Source: Seminavis robusta
Taxonomy: Eukaryota > Bacillariophyta > Bacillariophyceae > Naviculales > Naviculaceae
Assembly (NCBI GenBank): GCA_903772945.1
Contig: CAICTM010000144.1
Coordinates: 1-64,000 of the forward strand
DNA: 64,000 bases
Direction of reading: 5' to 3'
In this document: piece by piece, positions 1-9,939 of the stretch
How positions within the stretch are numbered: the first letter of the stretch is position 1
Layout of the letters: each line of letters opens with the position of its first letter
Notes under the pieces: generated by a model
Seen by the model: the letters and a program-made list of their open reading frames with translations, nothing else
Told to the model about the DNA's origin: nothing
Database searches by the model: none
Made by a program: the position numbers and the translations under genes

Positions 1-192
1 AGAGATGGGACAGCAGAGAAAAAGGCAGGAGTCTACTCTCGTCCCCTCACTTATGTTCTTTGCTACAGGTTCATTCCAGGGCGCAGCAGGAGTCGATGGA
101 GGAGATTTGTCGGTTGGCTCAGATGTAGAGATTGAAGACGAGTTCGGTTTGAAAGAGCAGTTTGTTAGCTTTGGGTACTACCGACATGATGA

Positions 193-471
193 TGATCACG
201 TCGGCATGAATCCCTCAGTGAGCTTACACAGCACGTCAGCACTACAGAGGACCTCACCTTCAAACTCCCTTGGATTACATTCAAGAAACTCAGTGAGGTC
301 AGCAAGCGTCCCAACAAGAAAGCCAAAGATTGCGTGGTAGGAGATGTTGCAAGTATGATCAGGGAGGGGAGCATCGATGTAATTAAATCTCTCCTAGGTT
401 GGAAAAGAGACCATTTCAAGGAGGGTGATGCAGCTAGTGAAGAATTTGGAACTTTGCATGTTCCCAGTTGA
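193..471 (+). pseudogene. Degenerate coding fragment, family unknown
   Basis: A frame open from about 193 to the stop at 469-471 has protein-like composition, with Lys/Asp/Glu-rich helical stretches (for example KKLSEVSKRPNKKAKD). It is preceded in the same frame by three consecutive stops and has no credible start codon. No family is recognised. I read it as the tail of a decayed gene or transposon-encoded protein. The overlapping frames on both strands look less protein-like and are left out. Confidence 0.25.
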
Positions 472-1321
472 CTGACCTTTTTGATGACACACAAACTGTG
501 GCCGACCTTGAAGCCGGAGGCAAGCGACATTTCGAAAAAAGTGGCCGTCCTTGGATTCGAAAGCACGTTCGAGCTCTTCCAGGTCATTGATACTACAGCC
601 CCCCCCCCCTTCAAAAACCTTCTTTTATTTGTGAACATGAAGCCCTCTCTGTTTTTCCCATCCCCCCGGGCCATCTCCATTCTACCCCAAAAGCCCTAGA
701 AAACAGGTATTTACCCCACTATTGACCCTTAAATATTACCCAACCTACGTTCTTTCCACAAATAGTAGTAAAATTCCCGTAGAATCCTCTATTTTATCCC
801 CCAACCCCCCTAAACTGCTCTCTTTTTCCAACGGTTTTATAGATGTGTGAATGAAAGCACGACTCTCTTGGGCAGTTATTTCATTCCCAGTTCCTTGTGG
901 GAGTTGAACCTGACAGGATGTTCTTCGAAGTCAACAGGGGCCACGTCATCACTGTGACTCGTGCTTTTGAAATATGCTGGTGTTGGTGGGACTGAGTCGA
1001 TCTTAATCGAATAGGTTCGAATCGATTTGATTTAGAGTGTGGGTTAATGTAATTCCTCGACATCATAATGGGGTCTCGTTTTAGAGTCTGGGTTAATAAG
1101 ACAGTTAATGGGGGTTCTCTTTTGCAGGAGAGACGTTAGGGCTTAGGTCCAAAGTGTGCATGGCATTAAATGTCAATGATGTCATCGCAGCCTTGAGATT
1201 TCAAAAGAGACTGGCTATTTATTTGCTGCTAGTTTCGTCACGCCTGCTGGTATCCATCTCTAAGTAATTGTCAAGCTGCAAACGATAATTGCTCCAGAAA
1301 ATCCTTCTGCCAAACAATGAA
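472..1321. other. Intergenic, no gene seen
   Basis: Contains a C homopolymer near 600 and two copies of a short motif (TTTAGAGTSTGGGTTAAT) near 1031 and 1080. No RNA gene or convincing coding frame is visible. Confidence 0.5.
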
Positions 1322-2626
1322 TCACTCTGCGAGCCATTCTGTGCAGTTTTCAGGTGCTTTTGGCAGAAAAAAAGTCATTGCCAGAGACAAACACCCTCCT
1401 GGCAGAAAAAAAAACCTCCTGGCAGAAAAAAACACCTCCCGGCAGAAAAAGCCATGCCGGCTTTCGGAACTGCAGAGTTCGAGGGCTTCTGCAGAGTGCA
1501 CGCCAGCCTGCTTCAGGAAAAAAAGTGTTTCTGCGGACTCAAAAAGGGCGTTTCTGCAGAGTTTTTCATTCCCAGTGTTGCGGGTGACATATCCTACAAG
1601 AAAGGCATGACCAGAATTGGAATCATACCGTCTTCCGCTGGATCTTTTTTGCCAACCGATATCCATAGAAACAATCACTCGAGGGTGTGGAAAGTCGTGA
1701 GGTAGCTTCTTTTCGTCTGTTTGGATAAAGGAAAGCCACTTTTCATAGTCCCAGTCATCTGTGCCAGTCATTGCGAGTTGCACTTCCCGCTGTAAATTCT
1801 GATGAATGGCCTCTGCTGTAACTTGTCTAATCATTGGTGCAATGCTCTTCTCAATTCGATGAAATGAACTATTTGCCATCGATGTAAGATTGGGCATGTT
1901 CATGAATCCAAGAAGCTTCTGAGCATCGGTTCCTCCGTCACCCATGGAAAGGAAGGCAAGGACATATCGTACGTTTGCTTGATACATCTTGCTGTTAGCA
2001 GTTTTATTTGTCTTGCTTTCAAGTCCAGTGCGCGACAGTTCTGCTTTTGGTGCTGCTTCTCTGTTGTTCCAGGTGCACTGTATATTCCGGCAAATGAAGG
2101 ATGCCCTGCTAGCAACTGTCACAGTCTTCAATACAAGATCCAGTGTGTTGGTTCTACGGCACTTGGGGCACACCGTGTTAGCTCTAATGAATTCTGACAG
2201 GTTGTCGGCTTCAATGATGTGGCGTCGGGGTTCTGGAACAGACTTCTTTTTGCCTTCATTTTCCACTCCCTCCACTTCTGAAACGTCGGACACTTCACTT
2301 TCACTCTCACGTAGGACTGCTACTCTTGGCAATGCTGCTCCCTTCAGCTGCTGTTTCTTGCTTGGCTGTCCTGAGAAAAGACTGTCGCTATTCCAGCTGT
2401 GACTGTCGTTTCCTTTGTCATATCTGTTTCCACCAGTGGCAAGCTTGGCAATTTCCTTCTGGACCTGCTTGGATTGACTGTAGCCAGTGAAGATTTCCTC
2501 CACTGATGCTGCTGGCCCACTGCTGCGAAGGGATCGAGCAGTTACTGAAGACTCCCTCAGTGGAGCCACTGTATCTCCAGCTTCATTGTTACCATCGGTG
2601 TCATCCTCTTCTGCATTGCTTGCCAT
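1322..2626 (-). pseudogene. Mutator-like transposase, 3'-truncated
   Basis: The 434-residue frame starts with an acidic, low-complexity segment. A zinc-ribbon-like pair (CPKC ... CRNIQC, about residues 152-187) follows, then a stretch with the signature VSMDIGWQKR followed by SNSGHAFLVG (about residues 320-350). That GWQKR/NSxSGH pattern is characteristic of the Mutator-like transposase domain family, and the Asp in MDIGW would be the first catalytic acid. Similarity stops at about residue 358; the remaining residues are translated from tandem repeats, so the rest of the catalytic core, with the later acidic residues, is missing. A possible extra N-terminal segment lies upstream in another frame (2557-2835). 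It is almost certainly a non-functional transposon relic. The family call rests on motif recognition only. Confidence 0.65.
1344..1575. repeat. Degenerate short tandem repeats (TGGCAGAAAAAA and CTGCAGAG units)
   Basis: Four or five copies of a unit close to CTCCTGGCAGAAAAAAA occur between about 1360 and 1455. They are followed by several CTGCAGAG / CTGCGGA units up to about 1565. The repeats begin exactly where similarity to the Mutator-like transposase ends, so they mark the truncation or insertion boundary. Confidence 0.6.
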
Positions 2627-3519
2627 CTGTGGCTGAGGTGGTGTTGCTGTTCCGGTATCGATATAGTATGGAGCATCAACGTGGGAAAATGTGACCGAGT
2701 TGCCCGCGAAATATGTTGATCAATTGCACTTAGAGGAGTGCTGACTCGATTCTTGCGTTTGAGAGGTTGACGTACGTGCTTGAATAAGGAATTTTTGTTG
2801 AAGCACATGAGATTCACTACTCGGATTCCTTTCAACCCTCGGATGCCATCATGTGCTACGAGCTTTCGAGCTCCGGAAAGGTTCGTTGCACATGCGATCT
2901 AGAGGCTATTCACGAATACTAGTGACTAATATGCGCTTGGGGGTCCTTAAGCACTAGCTAAGCACTACAGGTATCTGCTTCTAGCTAGCTAGCTATTAGG
3001 GGTATCTGCTTCTACACCGAAACCTTTCTGCCGATGTTACACAGCTCCGCTGGCTTAATAAATACTAAATAGATACGTGACTGACACTCAATCTCTTTAT
3101 CTCTCAGCAGGAGCCGGGCATGGACAATCTTTGGTGTGGTCGCGGATCCATACCGGTATGCACGGTCACTGCCACTGTCATTCGGATTAGCTCTAACCTT
3201 AATGTGTTATTTGCGGGACTGTCGTCTTGATGACGTACCGGAGCCGAACGGAAAACTTGGGCTCATTCATTTTTCTCAACGTTCAAGAGCTTGCTATCGG
3301 GATCGAAGGTGGAAGCTCTCATAGATGCTTCAGCAACCAAAGGGATCCAGAAAGCACGTGTAGCCTCATTTCTTTTCCAACAAGACTTCAGTATGCTTTC
3401 GACTCCCTGCATTCTTGCTTTTCACCGTCTCCAGGATCACATGTACTCATGTCTTTCGCGCCGTAATCTCACAAAATCGTGCTGTCATTGGTGAGGCAAC
3501 TCCTTGTTGAGGCGAAACC
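2627..3519. other. Intergenic; possible decayed 5' part of the transposon, then promoter region
   Basis: The first 200 bases may be the frameshifted N-terminal region of the Mutator-like gene (frame 2557-2835, minus). A CTAG-repeat tract lies near 2983-2996. From there to 3519 lies the upstream region of the PhoD-like gene; I see no other gene. Confidence 0.45.
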
Positions 3520-5007
3520 ATGACCATGAGAAATATTCCTTCACTGCGGATGCCAGCAACTATGTATTTTCTAATTACCGTGCTGGTGTGTGCCTTCGTT
3601 CCTCTCTCCCGTGCACAGTCGGCCCTCCCCAATGGTGCCATTTTGGGCGTTGTCGGAGGAGTCACGCGCACAAGAGCCGTTGTGGGTTTTCGAAGTCAAC
3701 AAAGTGCACAAGTATGGGTAGCCTATCACAGGCGTCGCGGTGGACAACAAGGATTCCAGTCTAACGATCCCAACTTGCACTACTCCAAAGATCGCGTCGT
3801 TACTAGTCCAAGCAATGACTTTACGGGTAGCATTACCCTGTCGAATCTACAAGAAGATACCACGTACTTTTATCGCATCGTCATCAATGGTGTTACTCAG
3901 AACGTTCCCAGAGAGTACGAGCAAATGTTTCGCACTTTTCCCAGAAGCGGTCGTGTCGACTTCTCCGTGTTTTCCGATACATGGGTCAACGGGAACGGAC
4001 ACACTGGCCAGGAATACAACCGAGCTGCCAAGAGCTATGAAAGCGGCGGGTATTATCAGCAAAGCGACCGACCTCTATTTGCTCTTCAGATTGGTGATTT
4101 TGACCATCGCAATCCTCTCACTTTGGACGATTCTCGAAGGATGCACCGAGAAATGCGTGACACTCGATTTCAGTCCGGAGCCCAGTTCACGGCCAACATC
4201 TTGACCAAAATGTGCGTGGCACACATGTGGGATGATCATGATTATTGCACCAACGATTCTGACATGTACTGCCCTTCAAAGCGCACTTCCACACAAGCCT
4301 TTCGAGAGTACTATCCAGGCTACGCTGAAGCCAATCCTTCCTATGGTCTTTGGTACAAGTTCCGAGCGGGCGATGCCGAGCTCTTTGTCTTGGATACCCG
4401 CAGTCGTCGAGATCCCAACAACAGTGCCAACACTGCAGCCAAAAGCATGCTCAATGGAGGCGGCGGAATTCCCAACGACCAGCTGACATGGCTGCTGAAT
4501 GGACTTCGCCAATCCAGCGCCACTTGGAAGATCATTGTCAGCAGCACTGGTGGTAACCTCTATGCCAGGTTGAACACTTCGACCGATAACTGGCGGTCCT
4601 TCCCATCCGAGGTCAATCGCATCCGAAACTTTTTGCAATCCAATCGGATCCAAAACGTGGTAATGATTAGCGGTGACATTCATTCCGGTGGTGGCATTGA
4701 CAATGGCTCCAATAATGTGTTTGGCATTCCCGAAATGACAGTTCCTCATACCAACATGCCCATGCAGGCTCCTTCTCACAACATGCCTTGGGGAGTATGG
4801 TCTCAGGGAGTCCTTCCTGGTGTCAACTCACAGCTTCAAGGAGAGGGCTATGCTTCAGTATCAGTCAACTCTAATAGTCTGATCTTCCGAACGCATGACC
4901 GTGATGGACGCGTCCGCCTTCGGTACTCTCTGCAACGTCGGCGCTCTTCTGGCAACTTGAGAGGACGGATTGGTGCTGGGTCGGATGAATTGTTCGATGG
5001 TCCATAA
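3520..5007 (+). CDS. Secreted PhoD-like metallophosphatase
   Basis: A 495-residue single-exon protein of the PhoD (alkaline phosphatase D-like) metallophosphatase family. The N-terminus is a signal peptide (hydrophobic segment about residues 15-30, cleavage near LSRAQS). Metal-site motifs appear in the expected order: FSVFSD (about 152), GDFDH (about 192), WDDHDY (about 237), FVLDTRSRR (about 290) and GDIHSGG (about 385). An N-terminal fibronectin-like beta region (residues 35-145) precedes the catalytic domain, as in PhoD enzymes. Family members hydrolyse phosphomonoesters or diesters, usually outside the cell and often under phosphate limitation; the exact substrate here is unknown. In-frame Met codons at 3526, 3550 and 3562 are alternative starts; the one at 3562 would give the tightest signal peptide. 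Confidence 0.88.
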   Translation: MTMRNIPSLRMPATMYFLITVLVCAFVPLSRAQSALPNGAILGVVGGVTRTRAVVGFRSQQSAQVWVAYHRRRGGQQGFQSNDPNLHYSKDRVVTSPSNDFTGSITLSNLQEDTTYFYRIVINGVTQNVPREYEQMFRTFPRSGRVDFSVFSDTWVNGNGHTGQEYNRAAKSYESGGYYQQSDRPLFALQIGDFDHRNPLTLDDSRRMHREMRDTRFQSGAQFTANILTKMCVAHMWDDHDYCTNDSDMYCPSKRTSTQAFREYYPGYAEANPSYGLWYKFRAGDAELFVLDTRSRRDPNNSANTAAKSMLNGGGGIPNDQLTWLLNGLRQSSATWKIIVSSTGGNLYARLNTSTDNWRSFPSEVNRIRNFLQSNRIQNVVMISGDIHSGGGIDNGSNNVFGIPEMTVPHTNMPMQAPSHNMPWGVWSQGVLPGVNSQLQGEGYASVSVNSNSLIFRTHDRDGRVRLRYSLQRRRSSGNLRGRIGAGSDELFDGP

Positions 5008-5512
5008 AGCTAAAAGACTACTGCAACGGCAAAAAGAAGATACATTAGTCTTGAAAGTGCTCACCTTGAACAACGTCAGGGAGCAGGTCCCGCACTAGTC
5101 GCTTGCTAGCGATGACGAATGGAGCAGCATCTTTCAGTAGAAGTAATAAGAAACTGTAACAAAAGCAAGTGATGCATGCATGCACTAGCTAGCTAGTGTA
5201 CCGTAGTACACAGCCCCATTGGGCTCATGGTCGTAAGAACAGTTCTATCCGGGCTCTAGGAAGTCCTTTGTTTTTGACGTCGTACTAACTACGTACTCGA
5301 ACTTTGACAAGAACATTCGAGCTCCGGTCAAGGACGAATCTGGATACTTTTTGCGGCCGGCGACACGATTGTTCTGTGCTTTTGTCGGCAGTGCAGTGGT
5401 GGAACGGAGCCATACTGTACTGATTGTTCGGATCGACCCATCCATGGAACCTTTGCTGCTTCAGATCTTTGCCTGCTCGAAAATGACTCGACTGTCACTC
5501 GACTCGACTAAC
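5008..5512. other. Intergenic between convergent genes
   Basis: Shared 3' region of the PhoD-like gene and the minus-strand repeat protein. It holds a perfect CTAG palindrome (5184-5197) and an ATGCATGCATGCA tract. No gene seen. Confidence 0.5.
5184..5197. repeat. ACTAGCTAGCTAGT palindrome
   Basis: A self-complementary 14-mer lying 177 bases after the PhoD-like stop codon. Similar palindromes follow other genes in the window. Confidence 0.6.
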
Positions 5513-7120
5513 TCAATCAAAGACTCCACCGACACTCCATTGTTGGAGTCGATCATTGATTCCCACGTGGTAGGTTTCCCACAACTCGGTTCGAATGGCA
5601 TCGGCTTCTCGAAACTTGCCCTGCTCTCGCTTGCGACATCTTTGTTGGACGAGTTGTGGAATGCGGGTCATGATCCATGCATCATTGGTTGGTGTCTGGG
5701 AATGCGTGCTTTGTCGGTACGGACAGCCATCATCATCGGGATCAGGCGCGGAAAGCAGATCTTCTTGATCCCCAATGAAAAGCAAAGGCGGCACCATGTC
5801 ATGGTTGTTCCAAGTTTCATCATTGTCCGGCTGTTGTGGATCCTTGAGGATGCTTGGAGTGGTGGACCGTTGTTGTACAACTTGTGGAGAGGAAGAAGAC
5901 TTTGGCAACTTGATTGCTGTACTTTCGTCGTCATCATCATCGCTGTCGACGATGAACCATTCCTGCTCGTCATCATCCATCATGACGCCGTATGTCCTGC
6001 GCAGTTCCAGTGCCAAGAAATCAGCCAATTCGGTTTGCTGTTGGACCATGGCTCGTGCCCGATCTGCCACGAGCTGCTGTACCCGAGTCACAATCTGAGG
6101 AGACGATGGTTGGCTGGTAAGTCTTTGCCGAAATACTGGAATGTCAGTATTCTTGTTGGGCATCGTCACGGCTGCTGTTGTCGTGCTGGACTTCTCAGCA
6201 TTCCAAGACGATTCATTTCCTTCTATTATTGTTGCTCTTGTGGTCCGCCTCCATTGTCGAGTTTGTTCGTTGACTTCCACACCATTGATTCGTAGTTCAA
6301 ATTGAATCGCCTTGGCTCGTTCGTATGCTCCTTGATTCTTTGCCTGCGTCTTTTGGACGAGAAGGTTGTTGATTTGGGCATTTGTGAGGGGAGAAATGCT
6401 GGAGCTCTCACCATCACCTGGATTATTGTCATGTGGAGAGTAAGGATGGCCCCCGTCTCCTAGCACTCGATCTTGTTGTTCTTGTTCCAGTTTGGCTCGA
6501 ATGTAAAATGTTGGGGCGGCTCCCTTTTGCGTGGTCCAATAGGATGGATTGCCATGATAGAGTCGAATTCCAAATTGTCGTTTGAGTTGAATGGTGAGTG
6601 CGTCGCTCTTGGCGTACGCTCGCCGTTTGCGATTCAAATAAATCTCCGAGAGAAACTCTTGGATGCGTTGTCGTTGGGAGGACGTCAACGAGTGACAAAA
6701 CGAAGTGGCTTGATTATCGTTGGGATCTGGAAGGAAATAGGGTGACAGGTCGGTTGTTCCCTTTTCACAATCAATACTCCTAGTAGTATCATCATCAACA
6801 GAAGTAGAACTACATGTAGTGGTCAACTGAACTTGCTCCTTGGTGAATTCCTCCAAGGCCACAAACAGATTTTCCTCCTTATCGGCCGAAGCAGAGTTCT
6901 CATCAGGCTTGGATGCTGCGAAATTTAAAAGGATGTTGTGGGTATTTCGTCTTTTGCGTTTTTGGAGAACCTGTGACGGATGCAGCAAGGATCCAAGGCA
7001 ACTTGGGAATGACGGAAACGCGGTCAATACCGTTGGCTCAAGTGCCATCAACTGTATCAGGAGCAGCCAGGATCGAAGCAAAGGACCGGTCATCATTGCA
7101 TCCATCAATGTATCATACAT
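5513..7120 (-). CDS. Plastid-targeted protein with four CysRS-C-terminus-like repeats
   Basis: A 535-residue single-exon protein. The N-terminus has a hydrophobic signal segment (about residues 10-34) ending VLTAF; Phe after the cleavage site followed by a Ser/Pro- and basic-rich stretch is the diatom plastid-import signature. Four copies of a 45-residue unit follow, at about 147-195, 245-290, 343-388 and 482-528. Each reads as a helix, then Ala/Glu-Ala-Asp-x-Ile-Arg-x-Glu-Leu-like, then Gly-Val/Ile, an acidic turn and a terminal Trp (for example FREADAIRTEL ... W). The same pattern is found in the C-terminal helical region of cysteinyl-tRNA synthetases, but no synthetase catalytic domain is present. 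Linkers are acidic and low in complexity, including an Asp-rich run. An RNA-related role in the plastid is a guess. Met at 7096 or 7093 are alternative starts. The overlapping plus-strand frame (5351-6295) is a shadow. Confidence 0.7.
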   Translation of the reverse strand: MYDTLMDAMMTGPLLRSWLLLIQLMALEPTVLTAFPSFPSCLGSLLHPSQVLQKRKRRNTHNILLNFAASKPDENSASADKEENLFVALEEFTKEQVQLTTTCSSTSVDDDTTRSIDCEKGTTDLSPYFLPDPNDNQATSFCHSLTSSQRQRIQEFLSEIYLNRKRRAYAKSDALTIQLKRQFGIRLYHGNPSYWTTQKGAAPTFYIRAKLEQEQQDRVLGDGGHPYSPHDNNPGDGESSSISPLTNAQINNLLVQKTQAKNQGAYERAKAIQFELRINGVEVNEQTRQWRRTTRATIIEGNESSWNAEKSSTTTAAVTMPNKNTDIPVFRQRLTSQPSSPQIVTRVQQLVADRARAMVQQQTELADFLALELRRTYGVMMDDDEQEWFIVDSDDDDDESTAIKLPKSSSSPQVVQQRSTTPSILKDPQQPDNDETWNNHDMVPPLLFIGDQEDLLSAPDPDDDGCPYRQSTHSQTPTNDAWIMTRIPQLVQQRCRKREQGKFREADAIRTELWETYHVGINDRLQQWSVGGVFD

Positions 7121-7695
7121 GTAACATCGGTTCTGGATTCTAGCTATGATAGATCTGAGGATCTGAGGATCCGGTCGATTGTCGAGGGGAGGGGGAGGAA
7201 AATCCCGCGATCTTTCTCTTCAATTTGGTGACGTCAGCACCGTGAAAGAAAGATACAGCTCGTGCCACGAAGCCGAGATTATCCTCATGCGGTTGCATGT
7301 TTGCAATCTTTTTTTAAGCACATCGCTCCGCTCAACAGGCAACCACGCTAAAGGCTGACTACGGTAGCTAGTGCCAGAGTGCGAGATGAAGTGGAAGATG
7401 ACAAGATTGCTTCTCTTGAGACGAGGAGCGAGCAATGAGTGACAGTCTGCCTGCCTGATATATTTGGCTGTGGATATCATAGTTAGCACGCATCGAGAGC
7501 AATCTCTGGCCAAAACTAGGAGCCAGTTGGAGCTACACTGGAAACAAGAAAGAGGTACGACTGTACCGGAAAGTCCATGATGTTGCCTGTTGGTCACTTC
7601 AGATCGGACTCGAGAGAAGATCCTCTGGAGTCTGGAGTCTGGAGCAAAGCAAGACTAGATCTACCAGATCAAGGCAGTTGCGATGTTGTGATGTT
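7121..7695. other. Intergenic, no gene seen
   Basis: Upstream region of the minus-strand repeat protein. A short minus-strand frame (7220-7597) has no recognisable features and I do not call it. Confidence 0.45.
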
Positions 7696-7703
7696 TCTCA
7701 CCT

Positions 7704-8022
7704 CTTGGTTGGTATTTACTGTTTATTCCTTACTGCCATGAGGTCAGTAAAAGGAGCAGTAATGGCAGTAATGCAGTAATTCCTCAGTAGCAGTAATTAT
7801 GCACAGTAATTTAAAGCCAATTGAAGGCAGTAAACTACAGTAATTGCAGTAATAAAGGCTAATTACTGTGCTTTTACTGTCATTTACTGGATATTACTGT
7901 TGCAAAGGCAGATTACTTACTGCATGGGATTACTTACTGCAGTAATTAGGTGGCCAACAATGGCAGTAATTGGACAGTAAGGAGCCAGTAACCCGGATTT
8001 ACTGCAGTAAATACCAACCAAG
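7704..8022. mobile_element. MITE with 18-bp terminal inverted repeats and 8-bp target duplication
   Basis: The first 18 bases (7704-7721, CTTGGTTGGTATTTACTG) are the exact reverse complement of the last 18 (8005-8022). The element is flanked on both sides by the identical octamer TCTCACCT (7696-7703 and 8023-8030), an exact target-site duplication. The 319-base interior has no coding capacity but is packed with CAGTAA/TTACTG hexamers in both orientations, typical of subterminal transposase-binding repeats. An 8-bp duplication fits the hAT superfamily best (P and Merlin elements are alternatives), although the terminal bases are not the usual CA(G/A). It lies about 390 bases upstream of the preferred start of the first kinase gene. 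Confidence 0.88.
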
Positions 8023-8030
8023 TCTCACCT

Positions 8031-8415
8031 GTCGGAAGATTGGCCTGTGATTGCCAGCTCTACGGTTTTGTACCAAATCTTTGATCTTCTTTGATCCAAC
8101 GTCAAATAGAAGCCTTTTAAAGATTTATAGGACCATGTCATCCCTGTGTCATATACACCGTACCGGTACCCTATTAATAGCTATTACCGGTATGCATAGC
8201 TATTAATAGTAGAGGGTGCAAAAGAAGAGCCTAAAAGTTCGGAGAAATCCGCAGTTCCACTGAAACGACCCCACGAGTTATGGTGGCACGTGATCATCAT
8301 CAAAACCGCAATTTTGATGGCGACCATGTGTGTTCGTGTTGGACTCGACCCGGAAGTTGACCTCTCACAATTTCAACTCGCCGCATCCGAACACAACAAC
8401 AAGCAAAGAACAAAG
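8031..8415 (+). promoter_or_regulatory. Upstream region of kinase gene 1
   Basis: Contains ACCGGTA palindromes and a duplicated TATTAATAG motif near 8170-8210 that could act as an AT-rich core promoter. The kinase frame is open back to an ATG at 8290, but similarity to the paralogues supports a start at 8416, making this the 5' untranslated and promoter region. No element is proven. Confidence 0.3.
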
Positions 8416-9939
8416 ATGGGCAAACCCGCTGAGCTCGAGACGACGCCAGCTGTCGTTAGTATGGAGCAACCACCACCAGAAAACTTGTTGCATGCTCGAG
8501 TCGAAGACTTTTTGAAGTGTCATTTCTCTGTACAATGGGAGAAGAACGCGGCCGATGCCGCCGAAATCAACAACAAGGACAAGGCGCAACGGAGAAAATT
8601 CCAACGGGTTGCCGAGAAAAGGCGTACTCCTGATGCCATTGACAAGGCTGGCAACTTTTGGCAGTCATGTGCCTTGCACTTTCGTGCCACTCAATTGGAA
8701 GCCATGCTGCGACGCAGTAGCAATCAGGGTTTTGGCTGTCAAAGTATGGATTCGGTTGACTTGCTCATGTCCAGGATCCATTCCAAAGATGCTCAAGAAG
8801 TCTTCAAGGCTAGCGACTTCTTGCTACTGGAAAAGATTGGATCCGGTGGCTATGGTTCTGTCTACAAGGCTGTTCATGTGGCTACAGGTCACATTGTAGC
8901 TCTCAAGCAGCTGGATCGTGATTCTAGCAAGGTAGAAACACAGGGTCAGCTCATGTTGCCACTGGATTGTGGAGTGGTCCCTTGTTATGGTACATTTCAT
9001 GCAGTAGCTCCAGTGGAAAAGAACGACAACGAGAACATTCCTCTTCTTCAGTCCGAGCTCAAGCTATGGATGATTCTGAAGCTATGCGGTGCTTCTCTCA
9101 AGGATCGACTCGTTGAACAGGGTGGTCCACTTCCAAAGAAGGAGGCTGCTTTCATCCTCCGGAAAGTTGCCAAGACACTGTCCTACCTCTATCAAACACA
9201 CAGCATTGTCCACCACGATATCAAACCTGCGAATATTCTGTTTGACACAGATGGTTCTGTCTTGTTGTGTGACTTGGGAGTTGCCAGAAAAGGAAAATGG
9301 CAAAAAGAGCGAATAGGAGGAACGTACTCCCACATGTCTCCTGAAAAAATTAGAGCTCGAAAACAGTATTCTGCCAAGGATAGATGCTGCAGCGACGAAA
9401 AGATTGATGTTTGGGCTCTGGGTGTCATGCTCTATGAAATGTCTTTCTTTGCTCATCCATTTATTGGATACAAGGCAGTTGCCAAATGCCCGACTGTGCG
9501 TTTTAGAGATGCCAAGGACACCACAGAACTCTCCGAGTTGATGCAATGCTACAACTACTTGTCACTGCCCGAGCAACCCTGCAGCAACACTGATTTGGAT
9601 GATGGCCAGATTCTGTTGAAGGACATTCTCCAGTCCATGCTCAACCCAAACCCTGCAGAGCGATTGAACTTGGCCAGCATCAAGGAACATCCTTGGATGA
9701 AACGTCATGGAAAATGGAGTGATCGAGCTATTCTCAAACTGCAGACTGGATTACAATCTGGATTGTTGGCGATGAGCAACCACAATGTGATCTTGGCCAT
9801 GCAGAAACAAGACCACGGCAAAGGAGACGAGGCCAAACTAAACACCAGAAGAACCAGTGCAACTGCCAGAACCGTCACCATTCGACGTTTCTCGTTTCCT
9901 TCAACCCCATCAGAGATGAGGATGAGCAATTCTTGCTAA
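8416..9939 (+). CDS. Non-RD Ser/Thr-type protein kinase, paralogue 1
   Basis: A 507-residue protein. Residues 20-125 form an N-terminal region shared with the paralogues starting at 10656 and 20396 (VEDFLKCHFSVQWE; FWQSCALHFRATQ). The kinase domain covers about 133-430: glycine loop GSGGYG (about 140), VALK lysine (about 164), VVPCYGTF, catalytic loop HHDIKPAN (about 266), DLG in place of DFG (about 286), SPE for APE, and DVWALGVMLYEM. Catalytic Lys, Asp and Asn are kept, so activity is plausible. The residue before the catalytic Asp is His rather than Arg (non-RD), and the beta3-alphaC interval is short. A basic Ser/Thr-rich tail follows. The frame extends upstream to 8290 but paralogue alignment favours 8416. 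Substrate and pathway are unknown. Confidence 0.85.
   Translation: MGKPAELETTPAVVSMEQPPPENLLHARVEDFLKCHFSVQWEKNAADAAEINNKDKAQRRKFQRVAEKRRTPDAIDKAGNFWQSCALHFRATQLEAMLRRSSNQGFGCQSMDSVDLLMSRIHSKDAQEVFKASDFLLLEKIGSGGYGSVYKAVHVATGHIVALKQLDRDSSKVETQGQLMLPLDCGVVPCYGTFHAVAPVEKNDNENIPLLQSELKLWMILKLCGASLKDRLVEQGGPLPKKEAAFILRKVAKTLSYLYQTHSIVHHDIKPANILFDTDGSVLLCDLGVARKGKWQKERIGGTYSHMSPEKIRARKQYSAKDRCCSDEKIDVWALGVMLYEMSFFAHPFIGYKAVAKCPTVRFRDAKDTTELSELMQCYNYLSLPEQPCSNTDLDDGQILLKDILQSMLNPNPAERLNLASIKEHPWMKRHGKWSDRAILKLQTGLQSGLLAMSNHNVILAMQKQDHGKGDEAKLNTRRTSATARTVTIRRFSFPSTPSEMRMSNSC

Noticed and set aside
1005-1035. GGTTCGAATCG, resembling a tRNA B box
   Set aside because: No cloverleaf can be drawn around it and there is no A box at the right distance.
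5351-6295. 314-residue plus-strand open frame
   Set aside because: It lies opposite the four-repeat plastid protein, has no domain and shows composition expected of an antisense shadow.
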